Source: Rhynchopus euleeides (lineage: Eukaryota; Euglenozoa; Diplonemea; Diplonemida; Diplonemidae). From it: DNA of 64,000 nt. The position numbers and the translations under genes are program-made. Positions 1-10,069 of this stretch are shown one piece after another. Under the pieces are notes generated by a model that saw only the letters and a program-made list of their open reading frames with translations, was not told the DNA's origin and made no database searches. Numbering within the stretch: position 1 is the stretch's first letter; the number at the start of each line of letters is the position of its first letter. The stretch covers positions 434,001 to 498,000 of the forward strand of contig OY723252.1 of the NCBI GenBank assembly GCA_963210315.1, written 5' to 3'.

Positions 1-1044
1 CTAATCCCCTCGCATTGCACTGCGCGGGGGGTGAACAGAGTCAGCGGTGGGGTGGTTACCTCGGTGCTGAAATGCCTTGTGCATGGAGCCGGAATAGCCG
101 GGGTGGTGACCTGGTCTATGAAGGGGGAACCCTGAGCCCAAAGAACCGAGATCCCAAGACCTCCAATGGGGGCCGGGTGCCTCGTCCTGTGTCCTCCACG
201 GCGACCCCCTGCGCGGGCTTCCGGGCCGGAGTAGCCCGCCTCCCTTCTGTCATAGACGGAGGTCAGACCACCGCAGTTGCGTCTCTGTTTCACACAGTGT
301 AACGCACAGGTGGGAGTGGCCCGAGTACGTTCGGGACGCGTGTAGGACTCGCACTACGTGGGGGGACGGGATGAAAGTCCGAAAAGGTTGGAAAAACGTA
401 GGAGTGCATTACACACAATGTCTTCCCATGGGTAAAGACTAGCTAGTTACCCTCACTCCGCGTGGGAATCCGGAAACCCTTCTTGAGCCACCGGGTCTCC
501 TCACACTTCAGGGGGTGGCGCCCCAGGTTGCTAACCAGCGGCAGGTTTTTGCAGAGACCTAAGGGTGTCTCTTTTCCTCACCGCAGACAACCTTGTGTGG
601 GAATCGTGTGTAGCCACTGTTTGGGTTCAGTGTCTGGGCGCGCGTGGCGCTGGGCCCACTGGTCGTCACCTTTGCCGCTCGCCACGTAAAGTTGAGTAAG
701 GACAAGCATGGGCTGTCAGGCCCAAAAAGGCAGCAGCCCGTTCCGCATCTGGAGGCAAGACTTGGGAGGGGAGGAGGCGGGCGGGAGGCTTCTATACGCT
801 GCTAGCTGTGGGTCTGAAGTATTATCAGTGTTGTCGCGTCAGAGTTCTCTCGGTGAGACATACGGTTCCGTGACAGAATGTGCGCACCCCCTGGGCGACG
901 TACCGATGGCTCTCCCGAGAGAGTGGTCCTCTGAGGAAACAGATCGAATCGTGCACAACACGCTGGTTGGTGTTCACATCTATAGGCGTGATCCTCCAGA
1001 GCACAACAGCCTCCCTCCATGCACACCTGGCGTGGTCCCTTGCC
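1..1044. other. Unassigned region downstream of the DUF4116 gene
   Basis: No convincing gene or RNA was recognised. The stretch is GC-rich and has only short overlapping open frames without recognisable motifs. A small hairpin, GGGTAA paired with TTACCC around an AGACTAGCTAG loop, lies near 430-452. The texture (G-rich, structured, no coding) would suit the 3' untranslated end of another retroelement, but this is only a guess. It was compared by eye with conserved 28S rRNA blocks and does not match. Confidence 0.4.
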
Positions 1045-2128
1045 CTACTGCAGCTCAGGGAAGGCAGCAGCAAGGACGTCGCTGTCGCGCCGCAGAGGGG
1101 CTGACACGCGGGTGAAGGCGTTTGGGCCGGCACGCACAGCCGCCAGCACCACCTCCTTGTCGCAGCACAGCGCTGTGGGGGCGTACATCAGGGCACATCC
1201 CTCCTGTCGCACAGCCGCCAGCACCACCTCACGCTTGTTCCGCAGTGTGGTGCGGGCGAAGCGCAGCGCACTGCCGCAACTCGTCACGGCTGCGAGGACC
1301 ACCTCTTCGTCAGCACAGAAGACAGGATCGACGAACTGCAGAGCACCGCCGTGTGCACGAGCTGCTTGAAGCACAACCGACCTGTCGCTTCGCAGTGAAG
1401 GGTCAGCGTACTGCATGGCCCTCCCGTCCTGCAAGACGGCAGCCAGTTGAAGCTCCTTGTCACGGCACAGTGAAGCACTGGCGTAGCGAAGAGCGCACCC
1501 GCACTTGCGGACGGCTGCAAGCATGAAGTCTCTGTTGCTGTAGAAGGAAAGGTCGGCGTAGCGGAGACCTTCCCCGTCACCGTGTGTGGCTGCGAGCACC
1601 ACCTCCTCGTCCTGCCAGAAAGTCGAATCAGCGTATTCAAGCATCCAACCGTCCGACTTCACAGCGGCAAGCACGACCTCACGATCCTGACGCGAAACAT
1701 ACCGAAACGCACCACCCTTCTTCCGCACGGCTGCGAGGACCACATCTCTGTCGCTGCGGATAGAATCGTCACAGAACTGCAAGGCCTCTGGGTCCTGTGC
1801 CACCGCAGCAAGCTGCACCTCCGTGTCACCCTTCACGGAGGGGTGGGCGTGCTGCAAGGCAAACCCATTCAGCTTGACACACTGCAGCACGAAGTCTCTG
1901 TTGGTCTGGAGTGACTCGTCTGCGACACCGAGCACATATGGGTCACGCCGCACACCTGCCAGCACCACCTCCTCGTCCTTCTGAAGGTGGGGTGCGGCAT
2001 ACCGCAGTGCGTCGTCGTGTCCCCACGACCTGCTGTGCATCGCAGCCAGCACCACCTCCCTGTCGCCCTGCAGGGAAGGGTGGGCGTGTTGGAGTGCAGC
2101 GGGGCGCGTCTCGACTGCTGCAAGGACA
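1045..2128 (-). pseudogene. UBL-DUF4116 gene, 3' (C-terminal) part, separated from its 5' part by a LINE
   Basis: The reverse strand encodes about 14 tandem units of roughly 24 residues with the pattern D-x-E-V-V-L-A-A-V-(x)3-G-x-A-L-x-Y-A, followed by a stop near 1045. This is the DUF4116 repeat, known from protists, some bacteria and large viruses, with no established biochemical role. The first unit starts within the 19-bp target-site duplication (2110-2128). The matching upstream half lies at 14130-15155. Joining the halves after one duplication copy keeps the frame and completes a repeat unit, giving a protein of about 696 codons. Insertion of the LINE plus an in-frame TAG in the 5' half makes this copy non-functional as it stands. 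Family identity is from motif recognition; no search was run. Confidence 0.8.
2110..2128. repeat. LINE target-site duplication, left copy (19 bp)
   Basis: CTCGACTGCTGCAAGGACA occurs here and again, identical and in the same orientation, at 14130-14148. It is part of the DUF4116 coding sequence (reverse strand V-L-A-A-V-E). The two copies bracket the LINE exactly. A 19-bp duplication suits target-primed reverse transcription by an APE-type LINE. Confidence 0.9.
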
Positions 2129-2202
2129 TATATGCTTTGAAAAGTGACTTACCCAACTCCCCCCGACTGGGGGAGCAGGCAGCGCCACTTGGTCGCGTGT
2201 CG

Positions 2203-3085
2203 TTATCGCAACCCCCACATCCCACGGAGGGTGCGATCGCCGCTCTTCAGGTGGTGCTTCTTGCAGCACTCCTCCACCTGCACCCTGCGTGCGCCCGTCT
2301 TGCCCTTGCATTTGTCGCACAACTCCCTGTTGTGCTTTACGCATGCGTGGTGCCTCTTGCAGAAAATCGCGGCGGACGTCCCTGCCCTCAGGCAAGCCCC
2401 GCACGCTGTCTTGCTGTGCCTCTCGCACATGTCGACAACCTTCGCACACCGCTCCTCAACGTCTTCGTCTGGGTGGTGGTGCGCGCAGCAGCATTCAAGC
2501 ATCTCGACTTTGTTTTCGATGCAGTCCTCGCACCGCACTCGCTGGTGTTGCCGGCATGCGCGTTCACCCGCTACCTTCCGCCTCGCATCTGGCACCGTCA
2601 CCGGGTCGCCCACTGGCAGTTCGGTGCTCGTTTCCCTCGCGCTGCATTCATCCACACGATCCCTCCACTCCGCGCATTTCCTCTCCCATTGCTCAGCTCT
2701 CTGCGCACGGCCGGGTGCGTGTTCGACCACCGCGTCCTCACCCCATACGTGCGCCGCCTCCTTCTTTGCAGTTGCTTCCCTCTTTAGAAGGAATCTCGTC
2801 TTCGCAGAGGCCTGCACCCGTCTCAGGATGTCTTCTACCTCCTGTGTCATCGTCAGCTTGGGGCGCGACGTGAAACCCGCCAGGGGCGGAGCCCCGAAAG
2901 TCTTCAGCGTGTGAATGCTGCGATTATCCTCTCCCTTGCGCACCTCGCGCCCGTTGCCCGCCGCCCCTGCCTGCCGCAGCAGGACGCCCATCTTGTCCGC
3001 CCGTTCCTTCAGACTCAGACTCTCCCCCAGGTCCAGGCCCGAGAAGGCCTCGAAGTCCAGCGCGAGCTCGAGCTGCGTGATCCTA
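2203..3085 (-). pseudogene. LINE ORF2 C-terminal tail, Cys/His-rich zinc-binding region (frameshifted)
   Basis: After a frameshift near 3085 relative to the reverse-transcriptase frame, an open frame of about 290 codons runs to 2203. It starts with a helical, charged stretch and ends in a dense Cys/His region with repeated C-x2-C followed by C-x2-H pairs (for example C-E-D-C, C-G-A-C, C-D-K-C, C-K-R-H). This looks like several small zinc-binding units and probably served nucleic-acid binding during target-primed reverse transcription. The position directly after the reverse transcriptase supports its being the ORF2 tail. I do not recognise the zinc fold. The last ~75 bp (2129-2202) is a short 3' untranslated region with a hairpin of C and G runs near 2156-2175. 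Confidence 0.6.
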
Positions 3086-5605
3086 CCGCTGTGTCATCAG
3101 ACCAGCTCAACGCAGCGAGCCACTCGCGGAACGCCCAGAACATTCCTTCGTCACCCGCCCAGCGCCGTTTGAGGTATTTGCTCCAAACCGTGCGCTCAAG
3201 CGGGTTCAACGTGACGGTAGGGCCTGGAGGTGTCCAGCCCCACGGGAACCCCGATCGCTCACGCTCCGCCACTTTGCGTGCCTTGTCACCTGCCTTGTCC
3301 TCGTCAAAGCGCGCGATGGCAATGTCAGCCATCAGCCTCTGCACCCTCGACACGATCCCAACCCGCCGCTGTTCCTGTCCGATCACAGCGGTGAGCCACC
3401 CCTTCTGCACAATGCCACACCTGGCAAAACACGCCGGCCACGTGCGTGCCTCCCGAACCAGGTCTTCCGCACCTCGACGCAAGTGCGCCCACCTGGGGCA
3501 CCGCCACCACATGTGCACGTGGGTCTCCACCGAGTCTTCGCAGTAGTGGCACAGTGCGGTTATCCGGATCTTCTTCTCCGCCAGATGTTGTCCCGTCGCA
3601 GTCGCCCCCGCGATGTTGCCCCAAATCACCCCAGCGACGTAGATGTCCGTCCCCCGGTCCTTCCACAGCGCGTTCGTCGCCTCTCTGTCGATGCCGCGTT
3701 CGACACCCACCATCGACTTGCGCTCCTTGGCCACTTCCGTGAAGTATTTGGCCCGCTGCGCCTCCCGCATCTCATGACCCCACCTCCCGGCATCGAAGGT
3801 GTCGATGTGCACCCGGAGGCCGCACCTGAGGCCGATCATGTCGAAGGCGCTCCCCCAGTCCCAGCCAAGTCGTTCGAAGTCTCTCTGCAGCAGCGCCATG
3901 GGGCCCTGCGTCATGTTGTCCACCCTCAGCTTGTTGAGCTCCCATACCTCCCTCGCAAGGTCATGCGTCTCCCTGTCCTTGACGAGGCGCAGGAATGTCC
4001 GAAATCGCATTTGCGGCACAGCCACCTTCGTGTCGATCACCGTCGGCGCCAGCACCTGGCCTACAATGGTGTGCGACCGCTGCTTGCGCTTCTCCCCCCA
4101 CACACTCTGCACGCAGGCCAGCGATGTATCCCTCTCCAAGTACGCAGGGATGTCCGTCACCGTGCAACCATACAGCATCATCGAGTGCGCTAGCGAGTTC
4201 ACCAAGTTGCACTTTTCAGCGAATCGCAAAGGCGTTTTGCGGATTCGCTTCAGCACCTTCGTCGCCTTCTTCACTCGCGAGCAGAACGTCTCCTTCTTCT
4301 GTCTTCCCTGGAAGACCATGTCGGCGCCGAGAGTCTTCAGCGACTTCTTGTGGGGGAACACCCCGTGGCTCAGCCCGAAGGAGGTCACCCCTTTTTTATC
4401 CGTGGTGAAGCCTGCGCACTTCTCAGGCTTCGCTTCCATATCCGTGAGGGTGATGAAGTCTTCCGTGATCACCGCCGCCTGCGCCACCTTCACCTTGTCC
4501 TTGTGCAGGGCATAGATGTCGTCGGCGTAGGCCTCACCCTTCACCCCCGCCTCGCGCTCGATGGCGTGCGTCCAAACCGCGATGATGGCATTGAGGAGCA
4601 CCACTGACAACGGACATCCTTGCAGAATGCCGTTGGTGCAGCGGAAGGGCTCACCCACCCCAACACCACCGATCTTGAATCTTCGTTCGAGGGTGCTGTA
4701 GGCCGCTCTCAGTGGCCGCATGATGCGATCGTGTGCACCCCACTCCGTCGCCAGCGCCAGCGAGATTTCATGGGGAACACGGTCAAAACATTTGGCGAAG
4801 TCAATCGTGAACCCCCACAACGCCCTCGCGTCTCCCTGCAGTAGCGCCTTCTCGACGCGCAGCGCCATCTTCCAGTACAGCGCATCGGTCCCGTGGTGTG
4901 GGCGGAACCCGTGCTGCCCATCCGTCACCCACGACTCCTGCCACTTGATCAGGCTCCTCAGCCTCGTGGCTGCCCAGAGCCTGTACACGCATGATGTCAC
5001 CGTGATCGGCCTCTGCTCGAGGGGCCCATCACCATTCCCCTTCGGGATCAGCGAGATCAGCGCACGCATCAGCGACTTTGGCCACTTGCCAGTCCTCTCG
5101 ACCACGTCGAACACGTCCGCCAGTTTGTCCAGAAGTGGCATCGGCAGCTGCTTCAGCTCTGCCATGCGCCACCCTTCGATCCCGGCCGACGTCTTCGTCT
5201 TCATCTTTCGCAGCGTCTTCCGTAGGTCGTTGCCGTCAAGCTTCGACAACTTCATCTCGCACCCCCTCCCGGCGATGTCCGCTTCGAAGCGCTCCCTGAA
5301 GGCTTCATACGTCGGCTCGGGCTGATCCTGGAACCGCCGGAAGATTGGGGACCACGCCTCACGTAGCAGCTCGTCGGACTCCTTGTGGTTAGCTGTGAAG
5401 GTCCCGTCACCCCGCTTCAGTGACGTGACCTTCTTGTACTCCACCTCTTTGCAGAAGTCGAATACCGCCTTCGGGGCGTTCTCCCAAGCTTCCCGCAGGC
5501 GGTGCTTCCAGCGGCGCGTCCTGTCTTCTGCCACCTTCCGACAGAGTGTGTCAAACGGAGCTGCGGTCGCGCTCTCGGGTGTGACTGCGGCTTCTGATTC
5601 TCGGC
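3015..5605 (-). pseudogene. LINE ORF2, reverse transcriptase and zinc knuckle
   Basis: The open frame holds all expected reverse-transcriptase blocks in order. Counting from the codon at 5534: RPITV (~175), a GFRP block (~209), F-T-I-D-F-A-K-C-F-D with the first catalytic Asp (~245), GILQGCPLS (~302), the catalytic YADD box (336-339, nucleotides 4518-4529) and a KTLG block (~400). A knuckle C-x2-C-x6-H-x6-C follows at ~662-679, typical of the segment after LINE reverse transcriptases. The protein copies its own RNA at a nick made by the endonuclease. The catalytic residues are intact. The frame is interrupted upstream by the 28S fragment and leaves the expected frame near 3085, so this copy cannot make a full ORF2 protein. 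Confidence 0.9.
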
Positions 5606-5772
5606 CTCATCGGCTTTATACGTGCCTACAACGAAGTGTCAACTTGGAACTGTTACGAACAAGAGGAATCCAACTGGTTAATTAAACCACAGCATGTCGC
5701 TTCATCACAGCGGTGGCGAGTGGCATGTGACTTCTGCCCAGTGCCCTGAATGTCAACGCTGAGAGATCAGGT

Positions 5773-5832
<60 letters not shown>

Positions 5833-6441
5833 TTCTAATTAAAGACGCGCATGAATGGACCAATGAGATTCCTTCTGTCCCTACCTACTATCTGGCGAAA
5901 CAGCAGTCAAGGGAACGGACTTGAAACTGTCAGCGGGGAAAGAAGACCCTGTTGAGTTTGACTCTAGTCTGACTTTGTGCAGTGACATAAGAGGTGTAGT
6001 TATAGGTGGGAGGTCGCAACAATGAAATACCACTACTCTTATCGTCGCTTTACTTATCCAATGATGGGGAAACGGCACCTGCCACCTCGGTGGTTTGGCC
6101 TTTTTGGGCCTTTAGGTTTTCCGATTCCAGCGACAAACTGGCGTTAGCTAGTGAGCCCTCGTTTGGAGACACCAGTCAGGTGGGGAGTTTGGCTGGGGCG
6201 GCACATCTGTTACACATTAACGCAGGTGTCCTAAGGCAAGCTCAGTGAGAACAGAAATCTCACGTAGAGCATAAGGGTAAAAGCTTGCTCGATACATGAT
6301 CTTCAGTACCGATCCTCGGTGTGAAAGCATGGCCTAACGATCCTTTGGTCTCGCTTCTGTTCAAGGGATGAAGCCGGAGGTGACAGAAAAATTACCACAG
6401 GGATAACTGGCTTGTGGCAGCCAAGCGTTCATAGCGACGTT

Positions 6442-6473
<32 letters not shown>

Positions 6474-6514
6474 GCCTAGACAAGCAGAATTGTCTAAGGG
6501 TTGGATTGTTCACC
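5606..6514 (+). rRNA. 28S rRNA fragment, partial, embedded antisense in the LINE
   Basis: The plus strand contains highly conserved eukaryotic large-subunit rRNA blocks in correct order: GGGTAAACGGCGGGAGTAAC, CTCTTAAGGTAGCCAAATGC (the region cut by R2 elements), GGGGAAAGAAGACCCTGTTG, AGGTGGGGAGTTTGGCTGGG, TTACCACAGGGATAACTGGC and finally GGATTGTTCACCC. The 5' edge near 5606 is approximate. The 3' edge is sharp at 6514, where the expected ACTAATAGGGAACG is replaced by LINE sequence. Both ends are truncated, so this is not a functional rRNA gene. It lies between the endonuclease-linker part and the reverse-transcriptase part of ORF2, in the opposite orientation. The conserved core looks well preserved, suggesting either recent insertion or gene conversion with true rDNA. 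Confidence 0.93.
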
Positions 6515-8096
6515 CTTCTCCATTGGTGGATGGAGGTCGGCGAGACTCGTCATTGTGCCGCGAGCGTGGTCCCAGGCCCGCGCGATGTCGTGTGGCGTCT
6601 GGCCCAGCTCGATCTGCTTCTTCGGTCTTATAGCATCCACGACGCATTCGTCCAGCTGGGCGAGGCACTTGAGCAGCCGTCGTTGGCGGATGATCAGCGG
6701 GTCGCCAGTCTGCCTGTCCGTCTTCGTCGTCGCACGCACCTCTGTCGGTTCACGGCATTCGCCTCTGCCCCGATATGCCTGTTGCTTGCCTTCGAGATGA
6801 TCGTCGCACGCCTCACAAAGGAAGTCCTCCGCCCAGGTGTTCCATCGCCGCCACATTGCCTCTGGGTCCCCAGCCGACCCGCCCCAGTGCAACTCGCTGT
6901 CCCACATGTCTCGCGCCCTCTGCAGCTTTTTCTGCGCCTCGTCGACAGGGAATTTTTTTTTTCATGTCGCTCCCGTTGGTCACTTCGCTGCTTTGAGTCA
7001 GCCACGTGGCGGAAGCCGGACCGCAGGGAGGGGCGTTGCGCCCGTTGACGCCTCTCACTCCTCATGTGCCTTGAGTAGCTGCCAGGTGGGTCTGCTTTGA
7101 GGCGGGGAATCGCGTCAGGCCAAACAGCCACTGCGAGGACGTCTCCCCTAAAAGAAAAGAAAGAATGTGGGAAGGGGACGGGGGTGGGATGGGTGGGCAG
7201 CGCAAGCCGGAAGGAGCGCCTCCCATGGGGCGGAAGCTCACCCGACAGCATAATAAGGAATCCTCGCGGCACGCGGTAGCGGCTCACCATCTGGTCGTAG
7301 GCATCTATCTGCAGCTTCACCTCGATGGGGCGGTGTTGCGGTATCCCCGTGACTTGCAGGACCTGCACCTGTTGTAGTCCGAGGAAGGCAGCCCGGTTCA
7401 GCACGACATAATCGATACGCGACTGCGACTGCACGAGGTTGCCGTCCTTGCGCCTGCGTGTCGACACGCATGTCACATCCGGCTCCATGTCGCGCGCTAC
7501 GGCATACTCCTTCGCAGCGTCCAGCCAAATGCCCGTGTCCAGGCTCGCGCTGAGCGTGGCAGAGTCTACAGCTGTCGTGTTGAAGTCTCCCCCGATAACG
7601 CACGGCGCATCCCCCTCACGCGCCGCCGACTCAAAGGCGGACATCAGCTGCTCCTCGCGCATCTCCTCGTCTTGCACGTCACAGTACAGCGAGGTGAAGT
7701 CCAGCCAGGTCGACCCGTCCTTCAGGGCCACTTTCGCACGCACCCATCTGCTCGAGCCCCACAGCTGCCGCTCATTGTCCGATTGCGGCTCGACCCACCT
7801 GTGGGGGATGCCTTTCCGCACCAGAATCGCGACACCACCCGGCTTCGCCTCGTGATCCGAACGCCATGTAGGCAGCGGCTTGCCCCACACCACCTCCCAG
7901 CCCAGCTCACGCAGCTCGCTGGCGACGAGCGTCTGGCTCGCCTCCGTGCACTTCGTCTCCTGCACAAGGATCACCTGCGTGCCTTCCTCCGCCGCTCCCA
8001 CCAGCGCGGAGAAGTTCTGCTGCAGCGACGTCACATTGGCGCTGATGAACGCCGACCCTGCCGCCGCAGCATTAGGGGGGCTCACCCCCGCCACGG
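6515..8096 (-). pseudogene. LINE ORF2, APE-type endonuclease and linker
   Basis: Counting from a GTG near 8094, the frame encodes an AP-endonuclease-like domain: Asn20 in the first block, V-Q-E-T-K with catalytic Glu46, G-G-D-F-N at 168-172 (Asp/Asn pair), S-R-I-D-Y with Asp228 and P-Q-H-R-P with His254. This enzyme nicks target DNA to start reverse transcription. A linker follows, with an alpha-helical part near 6940-6520 ending at the 28S junction. The frame is broken by a candidate 94-nt intron (7148-7241), a TGA at 7062-7064 and a one-base problem in a run of ten A (minus strand) near 6951-6960. No ATG starts ORF2; the open frame overlaps the ORF1 end (stop 8097-8099), so reinitiation or frameshifting may have been used. 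Confidence 0.85.
7148..7241 (-). other. Candidate 94-nt spliceosomal intron in LINE ORF2
   Basis: On the minus strand the segment begins GTGAGC and ends with a pyrimidine tract, TTCTTTCTTTTCTTTTAG. Removing it shifts the reading frame from a non-coding-looking continuation into the frame that carries the downstream linker, apart from one TGA at 7062-7064. Splice signals and frame gain agree, but no transcript evidence is available. An intron in a retrotransposon is unexpected because spliced RNA would lose it at the next round of insertion. Confidence 0.5.
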
Positions 8097-9990
8097 TTAA
8101 TGCTGTTGCGGCGAGGACCGTTGATGGCTCCTCTCCTTTTCCCTGCCCCGTCTCCCGCCCTTCGGATCCTTCCCATCATCTCTGTCTCGCGACGCTGCTT
8201 TGTTCTGGAGATCTTCCACCTTCGACCTCGCCTTCTTCAGCTCGTCAGCCATGCGCAGCACCTCCTCTTTCAGGTCCTCCTTCTCCTGCGTCAGGACCTG
8301 CACCTTCTCCTGGGCCTGTTCCATCCCCGCGGTTGCCATAGCGAGCTCACCCTGTATCTCCATCATGGCCACCCGCTGCCCATCCACCTCATTCTGCAGT
8401 GCATTCATCTTCGCCCCCATCTCCTGCCTCATCTCCTGTCTCAGCTTCGCCAGCTCGGCTTCAAGTGAGGGAGCTGGAGTGGGTGCAGGTGGAGGCGCAG
8501 CTGGGGCCTCTGGCGCTTTCTGCAGCAGCGCGAAGCCCTCCAGCACCTTCTGCACCGTGTCTACCAGGGAGGCGACCTGCTTCTCCAGCCGGTCCACCTT
8601 GGGGTCTGATTGCGGCTGCTGGCGCTGCTGCTGCTGCTGCGGCCGCGCCTCTCCGGGTAGTGGCCAATGATCCTTCTGTTGTTGGGGGTGCCTCTGTTGT
8701 TGCCGGGGCGTCGACCCGTTCTGCTTCCCGTTTCCTGCCACGTCCGCCCAGCGGCGCTCTCCTGACGCGGGGGCAGTTTTCATCTTCGCCTTTACCCGAA
8801 TCTCCTTCAGACCGCTGGTTGAGCTCTCCGTCGTCGCTGTCGTAGCCCCACCGCCGCGCCCACGGGCCCGTGGATGCCCAGTTATGTCGCGGATCCACGC
8901 AATGCTTCCGAACAGCTTCATGGCCCATTTCGGGGGCGGCTTCGGCGCTTCCAGATACCAGACCGCGTTCTGTTGCGTCCGCAGCGTCACCCCATCCCAT
9001 CCGATCCCGGCCAGGCCCTTTTCGATAGCCGCAGCCTGATACCTCGGCAGTATTCCGTATAGCTCGAATCGGCGTGTCACACATCCCTCCTTCAGGGCCG
9101 CAATCGCCTTCGGCAGGTCCCTCGTGTGCACCCTGAGAGAGGTGCCCCCCGAGTGGCGCCTCCCCAGCCCGAGCGTCACCACCGACGACCTCTGCAGCGC
9201 GGCTTGCATCACCGCCGTGGTCACCCCCCACGTGTCCTCCCACAGGCAGGACACCGGGAAGGCGTCCTGCTTCTCCGCCAGCACCCGGATGTGCGTCCCG
9301 TTCTCCCCGCTTACCTGGAGCGTCGCTTCCACCAGTGACGGTGACACGTGGATGATGCCTTCGATCCCCCCGTCCACCTCGCGGACGCTCACCAGGCTGT
9401 CTCCAGCCAGCACGTCCCGCTGCACCCGTTCCACCGTCTGCTCCAGCGACTCGTTCTCGTGCTGCGCAGCGAACACCACCACCGGGATGGTTTCGGCGTT
9501 CACCGCGATCGGCTTCGTGCAGGTGCCCCACGACGAGGCCCATTTCTTGACCTCTACTACTCCATCGTCCATCTCGACGTGGACGAAGACTTTCTCCGTC
9601 GTCGCCCCCTTCACAGGCGAGTTCGTCAGCAGCGTCAGCCCTGTGTGCCGCTTCAGCTGTAGCAGCGCATCCACGATGCTTCCTGTCCAAAGGGCCACCG
9701 TCCCCTTTTCCACCACTGCACGTCCCGCACGCAACTCGCCTTCCTGCAGCACATGCACGCCTGACGCAAACTCCTCCATGAGGAGCCTGTCCTTCGTCCG
9801 GTCTGCCCGCTGGGTTGGCTTCTGGACCTCCGTCCACCCTGTGCCCTTGCCCTTCTTGTGGGGCTCCTCCTTCTTCCGCTTCTGCGCCTCCTTCGGCCTC
9901 CTCGTCTTGAGGTTCGGTGCGTGTGCCGTCCCGGGCAGTTCCCCCTCTTCACAACCTGTCGATGTCACCACTGCAACGTAGTGCATGCCA
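8097..9990 (-). pseudogene. LINE ORF1, 3' part: OTU C-terminal His motif, possible RNA-binding region, coiled coil
   Basis: Once the hAT-like element and one target duplication are removed, this frame continues the ORF1 part at 12646-13496. The first residues, Y-V-D-G-M-H-Y-V-A-V-V, supply the OTU catalytic His (codon 9981-9983; His287 of the reconstructed ORF1). A basic stretch follows, then about 250 residues with alternating strand/helix character that may be an RRM-like domain as in other LINE ORF1 proteins. A Gln-rich low-complexity stretch and two heptad-rich coiled coils (around 8590 and 8460-8200) come next, then a basic tail. ORF1 proteins of this build coat the element RNA and multimerise. 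The stop TAA is at 8097-8099, immediately before the endonuclease frame. Confidence 0.72.
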
Positions 9991-9998
9991 TCAACATA
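9991..9998. repeat. hAT-like element target-site duplication, left copy (8 bp)
   Basis: TCAACATA directly precedes the left CAGGCC terminus. The identical 8 bp follow the right terminus at 12646-12653. Eight-base duplications are the hallmark of hAT elements (and a few other superfamilies). Confidence 0.85.
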
Positions 9999-10016
9999 CA
10001 GGCCTCTGGCTAATTC
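9999..10016 (+). repeat. Left terminal inverted repeat of the hAT-like element
   Basis: CAGGCCTCTGGCTAATTC, an 18-bp perfect inverted match to 12628-12645. Similarity continues weakly inward (AACGTT, CCGG, then G run). Confidence 0.85.
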
Positions 10017-10069
10017 GGGTCGAACGTTAAGTTTCTCCGTGCCGGGGGGGGGAGGGGGGGGGGGGGGGG

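Noticed and set aside
360..400. Hammerhead-ribozyme-like GGATGA...GAAA near the left edge
   Set aside because: The core is not CTGATGA and no proper stems I and III could be drawn.
2109..2148. A 35-nt intron (GTAAGT...TTGCAG on the minus strand) joining ORF2 tail to DUF4116
   Set aside because: The acceptor-like TTGCAG is part of the 19-bp target duplication encoding V-L-A-A-V-E; the junction is the LINE 3' end.
5606..6514. rDNA locus carrying R1/R2-type site-specific insertions
   Set aside because: The conserved R2/R1 cut region (CTCTTAAGGTAGCC) is uninterrupted, the LINE is antisense to the rRNA, and no rRNA is found outside the LINE. The LINE boundaries are instead the 19-bp duplication in the DUF4116 gene.
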